A stretch of 64,000 nucleotides of DNA from contig NZ_CP134062.1 in the NCBI RefSeq assembly GCF_031583025.1, positions 6,173,234-6,237,233 of the forward strand, given 5' to 3'. A program made the position numbers and the translations under genes. Source of the stretch: Mycobacterium sp. Z3061 (GTDB lineage: Bacteria; Actinomycetota; Actinomycetes; Mycobacteriales; Mycobacteriaceae). Below the pieces are notes generated by a model. It ran no database searches. It saw only the letters and a program-made list of their open reading frames with translations, and was not told where the DNA came from. This document shows, in pieces, positions 54,808 to 63,175 of this stretch (position 1 is the first letter of the stretch; each line of letters opens with the position of its first letter).

Positions 54808-56589
54808 CTAGTGGAAGAAGCCGGACTGGAACTCCCCCGTGTTGAAGAACCCCGAACCTCTCAGTCCCGCGTTGAAGATTCCGGTCACCAGCTCACCCGC
54901 GTTGCGGATACCGGCGACGTTCGGGCCACGGTTGCCGATACCCGCCGAGGCTGCGGCCGTCTGCGCGTTCAGGTAGCCGGTGACGTTGTCGCCTGCGTTC
55001 TGAATGCCGGAGGTCCCATTGCCCGAGTTGAAGAAGCCGGAACTTCCCGATGCGGTGTTACCGAAGCCCGAGTTCGGACCCGGGCCGGTGCCGATCAGTC
55101 CCACGCCCGTGTTGAGGTCGCCCGCATTGAAGACTCCGGTATTGGTCATGCCAGAGTTGGCCCAGCCGGTGTTGAATACGCCCGAATTGAAGTCGCCGGT
55201 GTTGTATCCGCCGCCATTGAAATTGCCGGTGTTCAGGATGCCGGCATTGAAACTGCCGGCGTTCAGTTCACCCGCGTTGCCATAACCAAAATTAGCTAAT
55301 CCCGCGTTCCCGCCGCCGGTGTTCAGCTGACCCGCGTTACCGAATCCGGTATTGAGGGAACCGGAATTCCAGAAGCCAGTGTTGTGGCCGCCGGGAAGGA
55401 AGCCCCCGTCGGCACCCGAGTTGCCGAACCCTACGTTGCCACTGCTCGAGTTACCAATTCCGATATTACCGTTGCCGGAATTGAAGAAACCGATGTTGCC
55501 GTTCCCGGAGTTGAAGAGGCCGATATTGCCGATGCCCGAGTTCAAGCCGCCGATGCCGACCTGATTGTCGCCGGTCAGCCCGATGCCGAAGTTGTTGTTG
55601 CCGGTGTTCCCGAATCCCCTGTTGCCGGATCCGCTGTTACCGAAGCCCCAATTGTTGTTCCCGGTATTCCCGCTGCCTACGTTACCGCTACCGCTGTTGC
55701 CGTTTCCGACATTGGCATTGCCCGTATTACCGAAGCCGTTGTTGGAGTTTCCGGTGTTGCCACTTCCGACGTTGTTGCTGCCGTAGTTTCCGTTGCCGAA
55801 GTTGGCGTTGCCTTTTTCGCCGGCGAAGGAACCGTTACCGAAGCCGATGTTGCCATTACCGAAGTTTCCGCTGCCGATATTGTTACTACCCCAGTTGCCG
55901 CTGCCGAAGTTGCTGTTGCTGGTCTCGGTGCCGAAAAATGTGCCGTTGCCACTACCGAAGTTGAAATTCCCGCGGTTCGCGCTGCCGACGTTGCCATCAC
56001 CCGTGTTGCCGCTGCCCACGTTTCCGTGGCCGACATTCCCGAGCCCCAGGTTGGGCAACGTCTGCAACGTCTGCTGCAATTGCTCGAGAGGCGACAACGC
56101 GGCGGCCGCCAGGGACGCCCCGGAGTGATAGCCGAACATCGCCGCCACGTCCGCGGCCCACATCTCCTCATAGACGCCCTCGGCAGCCGCGATTGCGGGT
56201 GCATTGAGCCCGAGCCAGTTGGAGCGCACCAGTTGCACAAAAGCGCTGCGGTTGGCCGCTATTGCAAGCGGATGGACCATCGCAGCCCGGGCAGCCTCGA
56301 AGGCCGCTACCACGGTCTTGGCCTGAGCGGCCGCTTTCGTGGCCTGGACCGAGGCAGCGCTCAGGAACCCCGCGTAGGGTCTGGCGGCGGTAGCCATCGC
56401 CGCTGAGGCCGGCCCCTGCCAGGCGTGTCCGGCGAGCCCCGATGTCACTGATGAGAACGACGTTGCCGCCGATCCCAACTGATCGGCCAACCCGTCCCAA
56501 GCGGTCGCGGCCTGCAACATCGGCGCAGCACCGGCACCGATAAACATCCGCAGCGAATTGATTTCCGGCGGCAAGAACGCAAAATTCAT
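54808..56589 (-). CDS. PPE62: PPE-MPTR family protein, PPE62-like
   Basis: 593 residues. The PPE domain occupies about 1-180 with PPE at 7-9 ([10 protein letters not shown]) and the WxG motif WQG (57-59), the parts recognised by ESX-5 with a PE partner. Residues about 195-590 are MPTR pentapeptides NxGxGN/NxGxFN ([18 protein letters not shown]). It takes the place of Rv3533c (PPE62, 582 aa) between the kshA region and hsaF. PPE62 of M. tuberculosis has been linked to surface haem use. ATG at 56589 follows an AAGGGACTGGG run. It is 108 bp downstream of hsaF on the same strand, perhaps with its own promoter; no KstR box is seen. Confidence 0.88.
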   Translation of the reverse strand: MNFAFLPPEINSLRMFIGAGAAPMLQAATAWDGLADQLGSAATSFSSVTSGLAGHAWQGPASAAMATAARPYAGFLSAASVQATKAAAQAKTVVAAFEAARAAMVHPLAIAANRSAFVQLVRSNWLGLNAPAIAAAEGVYEEMWAADVAAMFGYHSGASLAAAALSPLEQLQQTLQTLPNLGLGNVGHGNVGSGNTGDGNVGSANRGNFNFGSGNGTFFGTETSNSNFGSGNWGSNNIGSGNFGNGNIGFGNGSFAGEKGNANFGNGNYGSNNVGSGNTGNSNNGFGNTGNANVGNGNSGSGNVGSGNTGNNNWGFGNSGSGNRGFGNTGNNNFGIGLTGDNQVGIGGLNSGIGNIGLFNSGNGNIGFFNSGNGNIGIGNSSSGNVGFGNSGADGGFLPGGHNTGFWNSGSLNTGFGNAGQLNTGGGNAGLANFGYGNAGELNAGSFNAGILNTGNFNGGGYNTGDFNSGVFNTGWANSGMTNTGVFNAGDLNTGVGLIGTGPGPNSGFGNTASGSSGFFNSGNGTSGIQNAGDNVTGYLNAQTAAASAGIGNRGPNVAGIRNAGELVTGIFNAGLRGSGFFNTGEFQSGFFH

Positions 56590-56697
56590 CGGTACCCAGT
56601 CCCTTCGGTGGCGGCCCCGAAACCGCCGAACACAACAGAAACTAGGTGATCCCGGGCCAACCTTTCCGGGTTTTGCTCAATTCATCGCGTGACCCGG

Positions 56698-57753
56698 TCA
56701 ACGGGACGCGGCAGCGTCACTTTCCTGTTCGCGCTTGATTTCCAGTGCGATGTCAATCAGCTGGTCTTCCTGGCCGCCGATCAGCTTGCGCTGGCCTGCC
56801 CGGTGCAACAGCTGGTGAGCCGGAACGCCGTACCGCTCGGACTGACGCACCGCGTGCTTGAGGAAGCTCGAGTACACCCCGGAGTAGCCCATGATCAGCG
56901 CGTTGCGATCGAGCAGACACTCGGCCGGCATGGCCGGGCGCACCACGTCTTCGGCTGCGTCGGCGATATCGAAGAAGTCGATGCCGGTCTTCACGCCGAT
57001 CTTGTCGAACACCCCGATCAGCGCCTCTACCGGTGCGTTGCCGGCACCCGCACCGAACCGGCGCACGCTGCCGTCGATCTGCTTGGCGCCGGCCCGCACG
57101 GCTTCCACCGAGTTGGCCACCCCGAGGCCGAGGTTCTCGTGCCCGTGGAAGCCGACCTGCGCGTCCTCGCCGAGTTCGGCCACCAGCGCCGACACCCGGT
57201 CAGCGACGCCGTCGAGCACGAGGGCGCCGGCCGAGTCCACGACGTAGACGCACTGGCAACCGGCGTCGGCCATGATGCGGGCCTGCGCGGCCAGTTTCTC
57301 CGGTGGAATGGTGTGCGACATCATCAGGAACCCGACGGTTTCCAGCCCCAATTCGCGGGCGAGCCCGAAATGCTGAATGGAGACGTCGGCTTCGGTGCAG
57401 TGGGTGGCGATGCGGCAAATCGAACCGCCATTGTCCTGCGCTTCTTTGATGTCCTCTTTGGTCCCCACGCCGGGCAGCATCAGAAAGGCAATCTTCGCTT
57501 CCTGCGCAGTCTCGGCGGCGAGCTTGATCAACTCCTGCTCGGGCGTCTTCGAGAAGCCGTAGTTGAACGACGACCCGCCCAGTCCGTCCCCGTGGGTCAC
57601 CTCGATCACCGGCACCCCGGCGGCGTCCAACGCCGTCACGATGGAGCGAACCTCGTCCTTGGTGAACTGGTGACGCTTATGGTGCGACCCGTCGCGCAGC
57701 GATGTGTCGGTGATCCGGACGTCCCAGGCACCTTCAAAAATGTGGCCAGTCAT
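56698..57753 (-). CDS. hsaF: 4-hydroxy-2-oxovalerate aldolase HsaF
   Basis: 351-residue DmpG/HMGL-family class II aldolase that splits 4-hydroxy-2-oxohexanoate from steroid ring A/B degradation into pyruvate and propanal. Motifs: [15 protein letters not shown] at the N-terminus (metal and catalytic residues), [11 protein letters not shown] with metal-binding histidines, and the communication-domain end [21 protein letters not shown]. It channels its aldehyde to HsaG, whose gene overlaps it by 4 nt (ATGA). Length agrees with Rv3534c (346 aa). Co-transcribed with hsaE and hsaG from the KstR-controlled promoter near 59550. Confidence 0.96.
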   Translation of the reverse strand: MTGHIFEGAWDVRITDTSLRDGSHHKRHQFTKDEVRSIVTALDAAGVPVIEVTHGDGLGGSSFNYGFSKTPEQELIKLAAETAQEAKIAFLMLPGVGTKEDIKEAQDNGGSICRIATHCTEADVSIQHFGLARELGLETVGFLMMSHTIPPEKLAAQARIMADAGCQCVYVVDSAGALVLDGVADRVSALVAELGEDAQVGFHGHENLGLGVANSVEAVRAGAKQIDGSVRRFGAGAGNAPVEALIGVFDKIGVKTGIDFFDIADAAEDVVRPAMPAECLLDRNALIMGYSGVYSSFLKHAVRQSERYGVPAHQLLHRAGQRKLIGGQEDQLIDIALEIKREQESDAAASR

Positions 57754-58664
57754 CGTGCGCCTCCAGTCACAGCCAGCGTCTCCTTGGCGATCTCCTCGCC
57801 GACCTTCGTTGCGGCCGCCGTCATGATGTCCAGGTTGCCCGCGTACGGCGGCAGGTAGTCTCCGGCGCCCTCGACCTCGACGAACGTCGTCACCACGTGA
57901 TTGCCACCGTTGACCACCGACGGTTCGTCGAACTGCGGATCGTTGAGCAGTCGGTATCCGGGCACGTAGGTCTGCACCTCGGCGACCACGTCACGGATGG
58001 ACTGGGCGATCGCATCCCGGTCGGCGTCCTCAGGGATCGCGCAGAAGATGGTGTCGCGCATGATCATCGGCGGATCCGCCGGGTTCAGAATGATGATCGC
58101 CTTGCCGCGGGCCGCGCCACCGATGTTCTGCACGCCGCGCGACGTGGTCTTGGTGAACTCGTCGATGTTGGCGCGGGTGCCCGGCCCCGCGGACACCGAA
58201 GCCACCGACGCCACGATCTCGGCGTACGGCACGTCGACCACGCGACTCACGGCGTACACGATCGGAATCGTCGCCTGTCCCCCGCAGGTGATCATGTTGA
58301 CGTTCGGGGCGTCCAAGTGCGCGCGCAGGTTCGCCGGTGGGATCACCGCCGGACCGACGGCGGCCGGGGTCAGGTCGATGGCCCGGATGCCGGCCGCCTC
58401 GTACTTGGGCGCCGCCGCCTTGTGGACGTAGGCGCTGGTCGCCTCGAACACCAAGTCGGGCTTCTCGTCCTGTTCCAAGAGCCAGTCGGCGCCCTTGTGA
58501 CTGGTCTCCAGCCCGAGCTTGCGCGCCCGTGCCAGGCCCTCACTCTCCGGGTCGATGCCCACCATCCAGCGGGGTTCCAGCCAGTCGGATCTCAGCAGCT
58601 TGTACAGCAGATCGGTGCTGATGTTTCCCGATCCGACAATGGCCACACTCGCCTTTGCAGGCAT
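57750..58664 (-). CDS. hsaG: Propanal/acetaldehyde dehydrogenase (acylating) HsaG
   Basis: 304-residue DmpF-type enzyme converting propanal plus CoA and NAD+ to propionyl-CoA. The NAD-binding motif [14 protein letters not shown] is near the start and the catalytic cysteine is in [15 protein letters not shown] at 58664 ([12 protein letters not shown]) is chosen: AGGAG lies 7 nt upstream and the length matches Rv3535c (303 aa); the frame is open further upstream (to 58850) but that overlaps hsaE and is unconserved. It overlaps hsaF by 4 nt and follows hsaE after 76 bp. Confidence 0.96.
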   Translation of the reverse strand: MPAKASVAIVGSGNISTDLLYKLLRSDWLEPRWMVGIDPESEGLARARKLGLETSHKGADWLLEQDEKPDLVFEATSAYVHKAAAPKYEAAGIRAIDLTPAAVGPAVIPPANLRAHLDAPNVNMITCGGQATIPIVYAVSRVVDVPYAEIVASVASVSAGPGTRANIDEFTKTTSRGVQNIGGAARGKAIIILNPADPPMIMRDTIFCAIPEDADRDAIAQSIRDVVAEVQTYVPGYRLLNDPQFDEPSVVNGGNHVVTTFVEVEGAGDYLPPYAGNLDIMTAAATKVGEEIAKETLAVTGGAR

Positions 58665-58740
58665 ACCAACGCTCCTAACCCCATGGTCGCGACCCGCTTC
58701 GCCCGGCTTCCCCGCGCTTGCGATCACTCCTTGTCGAGAC

Positions 58741-59526
58741 TTATTCAAAAGACAGACGAACGGCACCCAGCCCCGCGAAGTCGGCGACGAACTCGTCGCC
58801 GGCCCGCGCGTCGACGGCGAAGGTGCACGATCCGGGTAACACGATGTCACCCTTCTTCAGCCGCACGCCGAAACTTTCCACCTTGCGGGACAGCCATGCC
58901 ACAGCGGTGACGGGATTACCCAGAACCGCGTCACTGCGGCCCTCTGCGATCAACTCGCCGTTGCGGGTCAGCTTCGCGTCGATCGCCTTGACGTCGACAT
59001 CTGCCGGCGAGACGCGCGCGGCGCCCAGCACGAAGCCCGCCGAGGAGGCATTGTCGGCGATGGTGTCGCAGATCTTGATCTGCCAGTCCTTGATCCGGGT
59101 GTCGATGAGCTCGATCGACGGGACCAACGCCTCGGTGGCGGCGAGCACGTCCTCTTCGGTGCACTCGGCGCCCGGCAGGTCACCGGACAGAATGAAGCCG
59201 ACCTCGACCTCCACCCGCGGCAGCAGGTACCGCGACGTCGGCACCGGTACGTCCTCGAAGACCTGCATGTCGTCGAGCAGGTGCCCGTAGTCCGGCTCGT
59301 CGACGCCCATCATCTGCTGCATCACCGGCGACGACAGCCCCACCTTGTGACCCACCACCCGGGCACCCTCGGCGACCCGGCGGCGAATGTTGAGCAACTG
59401 GATCTTGTAGGCGTCGACGACGTCGATGTCGGGGTACGCGGGCGTCAACGGAGCGATTCCCTGACGGGTCAACTCGGCCTGTGCCAGGTCGGCGGCAAGC
59501 GCTTCTCGGGTCGCATCACTGAGCAT
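58741..59526 (-). CDS. hsaE: 2-hydroxyhexa-2,4-dienoate hydratase HsaE
   Basis: 261 residues, the same length as Rv3536c. MhpD/fumarylacetoacetase-fold hydratase that adds water to 2-hydroxyhexa-2,4-dienoate, giving the HsaF substrate. Motifs: [29 protein letters not shown], the metal-binding acidic set in [10 protein letters not shown], and [17 protein letters not shown] at 59526 is preceded by AAGGAA. First gene of hsaE-hsaG-hsaF and divergent from kstD across the KstR box at 59584-59597. Confidence 0.95.
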   Translation of the reverse strand: MLSDATREALAADLAQAELTRQGIAPLTPAYPDIDVVDAYKIQLLNIRRRVAEGARVVGHKVGLSSPVMQQMMGVDEPDYGHLLDDMQVFEDVPVPTSRYLLPRVEVEVGFILSGDLPGAECTEEDVLAATEALVPSIELIDTRIKDWQIKICDTIADNASSAGFVLGAARVSPADVDVKAIDAKLTRNGELIAEGRSDAVLGNPVTAVAWLSRKVESFGVRLKKGDIVLPGSCTFAVDARAGDEFVADFAGLGAVRLSFE

Positions 59527-59583
59527 TTACCGAAGTTCCTTCGTCCGCGTGACCGGGCCAGTAGCGCCCAGCCCGGGCAATTC

Positions 59584-59597
59584 TATAACGTGTTCTA
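59584..59597. promoter_or_regulatory. KstR operator between hsaE and kstD
   Basis: TATAACGTGTTCTA fits TNNAACNNGTTNNA. It ends one base before the kstD ATG (59599) and is 58 bp upstream of hsaE. A repressor here would cover the kstD initiation site itself. Confidence 0.85.
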
Positions 59598-59598
59598 C

Positions 59599-61281
59599 AT
59601 GACAGCACAGGAGTACGACGTCGTCGTGGTGGGTAGCGGCGGCGCCGGTATGGTGGCTGCCCTCACCGCCGCGCACCGCGGCCTCTCGACAGTAGTCATC
59701 GAGAAGGCACCGCACTATGGCGGTTCGACCGCCCGCTCGGGCGGCGGCGTGTGGATCCCGAACAACGAGGTCCTGCAGCGCTACAAAGTGAAGGACACCG
59801 CGGAGGCGGCCCGCACCTACCTGCACGGCATCGTCGGCGATGTCGTGGAACCCGAACGCATCGACACCTACCTACAGCGCGGGCCGGAGATGCTCTCTTT
59901 CGTCCTCGAGCACACGCCGCTGAAGATGTGCTGGGTACCGCGTTACTCCGACTACTACCCGGAGGCGCCGGGCGGGCGGGCCGGCGGCCGGTCGATCGAG
60001 CCGAAGCCGTTCAATGCCCGCAAGCTCGGTGCGGACGAGGCGGGACTGGAACCTGCCTACGGCAAAGTGCCGCTGAACGTGGTCGTCATGCAACAGGATT
60101 ACGTGCGGCTCAACATGCTCAAGCGCCACCCACGCGGTGTGCTGCGCAGCTTGAAGGTCGGCGGACGCACCATGTGGGCCAAGGCCACCGGTAAGAACCT
60201 GGTCGGCATGGGGCGCGCATTGATTGGCCCGCTGCGAATCGGGTTGCAAAGAGCGGGAGTTCCGGTCGTACTCAACACCGCGCTGACCGACCTCTACGTC
60301 GAGGACGGGGTGGTGCGCGGCGTTTACGTCCGCGATGCGGGCGCTCCGGAATCCGCGGAGCCGCGGCTGATCCGGGCCCGGCGCGGGGTGATCCTGGCGT
60401 CCGGTGGTTTCGAGCACAACGAGCAGATGCGGGTGAAGTATCAGCGCGCCCCCATCACCACCGAGTGGACGGTCGGCGCCAAGGCCAATACCGGTGACGG
60501 CATTGTCGCAGGCGAAAAGCTTGGCGCTGCATTGGATTTGATGGAAGACGCATGGTGGGGGCCGACGGTGCCACTGGCGGGCGCCCCGTGGTTCGCGCTC
60601 TCGGAGCGCAACTCGCCGGGGTCGATCATCGTCAACATGTCCGGCAAGCGGTTCATGAACGAATCGATGCCCTACGTCGAGGCGTGCCATCACATGTACG
60701 GCGGCCAGTACGGTCAGGGCCCCGGCCCGGGCGAGAACATCCCGGCCTGGCTGGTCTTCGACCAGCAGTACCGAGAGCGCTACATCTTCGCAGGATTGCA
60801 GCCCGGGCAACGCATTCCGCGCAAGTGGATGGAGTCCGGCGTGATCATCCAGGCCGACACTCTGGAGGAACTGGCCGGGAAGGCGGGCCTGCCCGTCGAC
60901 GAATTCACCAAGACCGTGGCGCGTTTCAACGGCTTCGCCCGCTCAGGCGTCGACGAGGACTTCCACCGCGGCGAGAGCGCGTACGACAAGTACTACGGCG
61001 ACCCGACCAACAAGCCGAACCCGAACCTGGGCGAACTCACCCATGCGCCTTACTACGCCGCCAAGATGGTGCCGGGCGACCTCGGCACCAAGGGCGGAAT
61101 CCGCACCGATGTTCACGGACGCGCCCTGCGCGACGACGGCAGCGTCATCGATGGCCTTTACGCCGCAGGCAATGTCAGCGCACCGGTGATGGGGCACACC
61201 TATCCTGGTCCGGGCGGCACGATCGGTCCCGCCATGACATTCGGGTACCTGGCGGCACTACACATCGCAGGAGCGCACTGA
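59599..61281 (+). CDS. kstD: 3-ketosteroid Delta1-dehydrogenase KstD
   Basis: 560-residue FAD enzyme that introduces the 1,2 double bond in 4-ene-3-ketosteroids; with KshA this aromatises ring A and opens ring B. The dinucleotide motif is VVVGSGGAGMVAAL (Gly12-Gly17), followed by EKAPHYGGSTARSGGGVWIPNN. Near the C-terminus GHTYPGPGGTIGPAMTFG holds a Tyr and a Gly four residues later, like Tyr487/Gly491 of Rhodococcus KstD1. ATG at 59599 (MTAQEYDVVVV) matches the family start (Rv3537, 563 aa); an in-frame upstream extension would run through the operator and hsaE. Transcribed with chsH3. Confidence 0.96.
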   Translation: MTAQEYDVVVVGSGGAGMVAALTAAHRGLSTVVIEKAPHYGGSTARSGGGVWIPNNEVLQRYKVKDTAEAARTYLHGIVGDVVEPERIDTYLQRGPEMLSFVLEHTPLKMCWVPRYSDYYPEAPGGRAGGRSIEPKPFNARKLGADEAGLEPAYGKVPLNVVVMQQDYVRLNMLKRHPRGVLRSLKVGGRTMWAKATGKNLVGMGRALIGPLRIGLQRAGVPVVLNTALTDLYVEDGVVRGVYVRDAGAPESAEPRLIRARRGVILASGGFEHNEQMRVKYQRAPITTEWTVGAKANTGDGIVAGEKLGAALDLMEDAWWGPTVPLAGAPWFALSERNSPGSIIVNMSGKRFMNESMPYVEACHHMYGGQYGQGPGPGENIPAWLVFDQQYRERYIFAGLQPGQRIPRKWMESGVIIQADTLEELAGKAGLPVDEFTKTVARFNGFARSGVDEDFHRGESAYDKYYGDPTNKPNPNLGELTHAPYYAAKMVPGDLGTKGGIRTDVHGRALRDDGSVIDGLYAAGNVSAPVMGHTYPGPGGTIGPAMTFGYLAALHIAGAH

Positions 61282-61282
61282 T

Positions 61283-62143
61283 ATGCCGATCGACGTCGAA
61301 GTCGCACTGGCCGCGGAACTGGATCCCATCGAATTCTCCTGGACGAGTAGCGATATCCAGCTTTACCACCTCGGCCTGGGCGCCGGGTCCGACCCGATGG
61401 ACCCGCGTGAGTTGCGCTATCTGATCGACGACACCCCGCAGGTGCTGCCCACCTTCGGCAATGTCGCCGCCACCTTCCACCTGACCAAGCCGCCCACCGT
61501 GCAGTTCCCGGGCATCGACATCGAACTGAGCAGGGTGTTGCACGCGTCGGAGCGGGTGGAAGTGCCTGGGCCACTACCGCCTTCGGGTTCGGGTAAGGCG
61601 GTCACGCGGTTCACCGATATCTGGGACAAGGGCAAGGCCGCGGTGATCTGGAGCGAGACGACGGTGACCGGGCCCTCCGGGGACGTGCTTTGGACGCAGC
61701 GGCGGTCGATCTTCGCCCGCGGCGAGGGCGGGTTCGGTGGCGAGCGTGGGCCCTCGGGCTCGGATGCCGCACCGGAACGTAGGCCCGACCTGGAGCTCGC
61801 CATGCCGCTGTTGCCGCAACAGGCGCTGCTGTACCGCCTGTGCGGCGACCGTAACCCGCTGCACTCCGATCCCGAATTCGCGGCTGCCGCAGGCTTTCCC
61901 CAGCCAATCCTGCACGGACTGTGCACTTACGGCATGACCTGCAAGGCGATCACCGACGCCTTGCTGGACGGGGACGCCTCGGCCGTCGCTGCCTATGGCG
62001 CCCGCTTCGCGGGCGTGGCCTATCCGGGTGAGACGCTGCAAGTCAACGTCTGGAAGGAAGACGGCCGCTTCCTGGCCGGCGTGGTCGCGCCGGCGCGCGA
62101 CAACGCCGTCGTGTTGTCCGGCGTCGAACTCGTCCCGGCCTAG
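61283..62143 (+). CDS. chsH3: MaoC-like steroid enoyl-CoA hydratase ChsH3
   Basis: 286 residues, the same as Rv3538. Double-hotdog R-specific hydratase; the C-terminal hydratase-2 motif YRLCGDRNPLHSDPEFAAAAGFPQPILHGL carries the catalytic Asp/His pair (about residues 190-215). Rv3538 (ChsH3) hydrates the same class of steroid 22-enoyl-CoA as EchA19 but with the other stereochemistry. ATG at 61283 is 1 nt after the kstD TGA, so the two are co-translated under the KstR box at 59584. A 60-bp palindrome (62161-62220) follows 17 bp after its stop and could end transcription. Confidence 0.9.
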   Translation: MPIDVEVALAAELDPIEFSWTSSDIQLYHLGLGAGSDPMDPRELRYLIDDTPQVLPTFGNVAATFHLTKPPTVQFPGIDIELSRVLHASERVEVPGPLPPSGSGKAVTRFTDIWDKGKAAVIWSETTVTGPSGDVLWTQRRSIFARGEGGFGGERGPSGSDAAPERRPDLELAMPLLPQQALLYRLCGDRNPLHSDPEFAAAAGFPQPILHGLCTYGMTCKAITDALLDGDASAVAAYGARFAGVAYPGETLQVNVWKEDGRFLAGVVAPARDNAVVLSGVELVPA

Positions 62144-62160
62144 CCCCTCTCCCCCCTTGC

Positions 62161-62220
62161 GCCGAGCGTGCGGCCAGCCGCGCATTCGGTGCCCGGTGTG
62201 CGGCTAGCCGCACATTCGGC
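62161..62220. repeat. 60-bp palindromic element B (spans the 3' end of DUF559 gene 2)
   Basis: Terminal arms GCCGAGCGTGCGGC (62161-62174) and GCCGCACATTCGGC (62207-62220) pair with two mismatches. Inside are two palindromes: GTGCGGCCAGCCGCGC (62168-62183, imperfect) and GTGCGGCTAGCCGCAC (62198-62213, perfect), with centres 30 bp apart, the same geometry as element C. The TAG stop of the DUF559 gene is the CTAG centre of the perfect palindrome. It lies between convergent chsH3 and DUF559, so it could also be a two-way terminator. Confidence 0.8.
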
Positions 62221-63049
62221 GGCCCAGCGCCGAACGGACACGACTGATGATCTCGGCGGACTTGTCGCCAGCGAGCACTCGAATCACAATCCAACCAAGA
62301 CGCTCGAGCAGTTCCCGACGCCGGCTGTCCCACCTGTACTGCCCCTGATCGGTTCTGTGCTGCTCACCGTCATACTCAACAGCGACTTTCAAGTCAGGCC
62401 AGCCCATGTCGAGGTAAGCGAACTCCTGACCATACTCGTCGCGCACCGGAATCTGGGTCTGCGGCCTGGAAAAGCCGGCTTGCACCAGCAGCACCCGCAG
62501 CCACGACTCCTTTGGAGATTGCGCGCCAGCATCGAACAAGTCGACTGCCCGTCGCGCCCGCACAATCCCTCGTCGTCCACCGTATCGACGCGACAACAGT
62601 TCTACGTCCACCGACTTGATGTCGGTCGCCCGAGCCAGCGCATCAATGGCCGCCACCGCCCTCGTGGTCGGATACCAGCAGCCGAGGTCCAAGGCAGTCC
62701 TGACCGGCGAGGTGACAAGCATGCCGTCGTTCAGTTCTATCTCGTCTTCATCTATACGGTCGCGGTGCACGCGGATACCGGGCGGGCACCGTCGATTTCC
62801 GTGCAGCAACTCCACTGCCTGACCATCGTCGACCCATCGGCTGCCGTGCAGTACAGCTGCCGAGTATCCCGCGAGCACACCACAGCGACCCGTCCACAGC
62901 CACCCGGCCTCGGCTCGTGATTTGGCGGTGACCTCGGCACTCCGCCCGACATAGACATCTGGAAACAGTCGGCGATATCCGGTAGCCAGTTCAGACTTGG
63001 TCAAGGCTCCCGTAGCGAGGGCCTCGCTACCAATGAACGGCTGTCGCAC
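62204..63049 (-). CDS. AbiEi-like N-terminal / DUF559 nuclease-fold C-terminal protein, copy 2
   Basis: 281 residues, paralogous to 37985-38851 with gap-free alignment over residues 1-231 (shared FIGSEA, WVDD, TPxRTALDL, AAIDALARAT, GAQSPKExWLR, PQTQIPV/I, DMGW). The nuclease-like set is E181, D214, E225, D227 (AVEYDG) and H231, with DxxRR near 241 and the DUF559 closing segment LGWIVIRVLAGD. No function is established. GTG at 63049 is the start that aligns. The last codons RRMCG and the stop lie inside palindrome element B, and element C lies 53 bp upstream. In M. tuberculosis this place is held by PPE63, so the gene is probably an insertion or a locus-specific replacement. Confidence 0.85.
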   Translation of the reverse strand: MRQPFIGSEALATGALTKSELATGYRRLFPDVYVGRSAEVTAKSRAEAGWLWTGRCGVLAGYSAAVLHGSRWVDDGQAVELLHGNRRCPPGIRVHRDRIDEDEIELNDGMLVTSPVRTALDLGCWYPTTRAVAAIDALARATDIKSVDVELLSRRYGGRRGIVRARRAVDLFDAGAQSPKESWLRVLLVQAGFSRPQTQIPVRDEYGQEFAYLDMGWPDLKVAVEYDGEQHRTDQGQYRWDSRRRELLERLGWIVIRVLAGDKSAEIISRVRSALGRRMCG

Positions 63050-63102
63050 GATGGCAGCCTCGCACGCAGGGCAGCTCCAGTCGCTTCAACTATCCACACC
63101 TC

Positions 63103-63162
63103 GCCGAGAGTGCGGCTAGCCGCACCTCCGCGAACGAGTGTGCGGCGAGCCGCACACTCGGC
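63103..63162. repeat. 60-bp palindromic element C (5' of DUF559 gene 2)
   Basis: Terminal arms GCCGAGAGTGCGGC and GCCGCACACTCGGC pair with one mismatch. Two inner palindromes are GTGCGGCTAGCCGCAC (63110-63125, perfect) and CGAGTGTGCGGC-GA-GCCGCACACTCG (63135-63160, 12-bp perfect arms), centres 30 bp apart. It lies between ltp2 (3' end at 63176) and the DUF559 start (63049), both on the minus strand, so it may also terminate ltp2. Confidence 0.85.
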
Positions 63163-63175
63163 CACCGGGCAAGCC

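Noticed and set aside
59281-59598. N-terminal extension of kstD upstream of 59599
   Set aside because: It overlaps hsaE and the KstR operator, and the family starts at MTxQE(Y/F)DVVVV.
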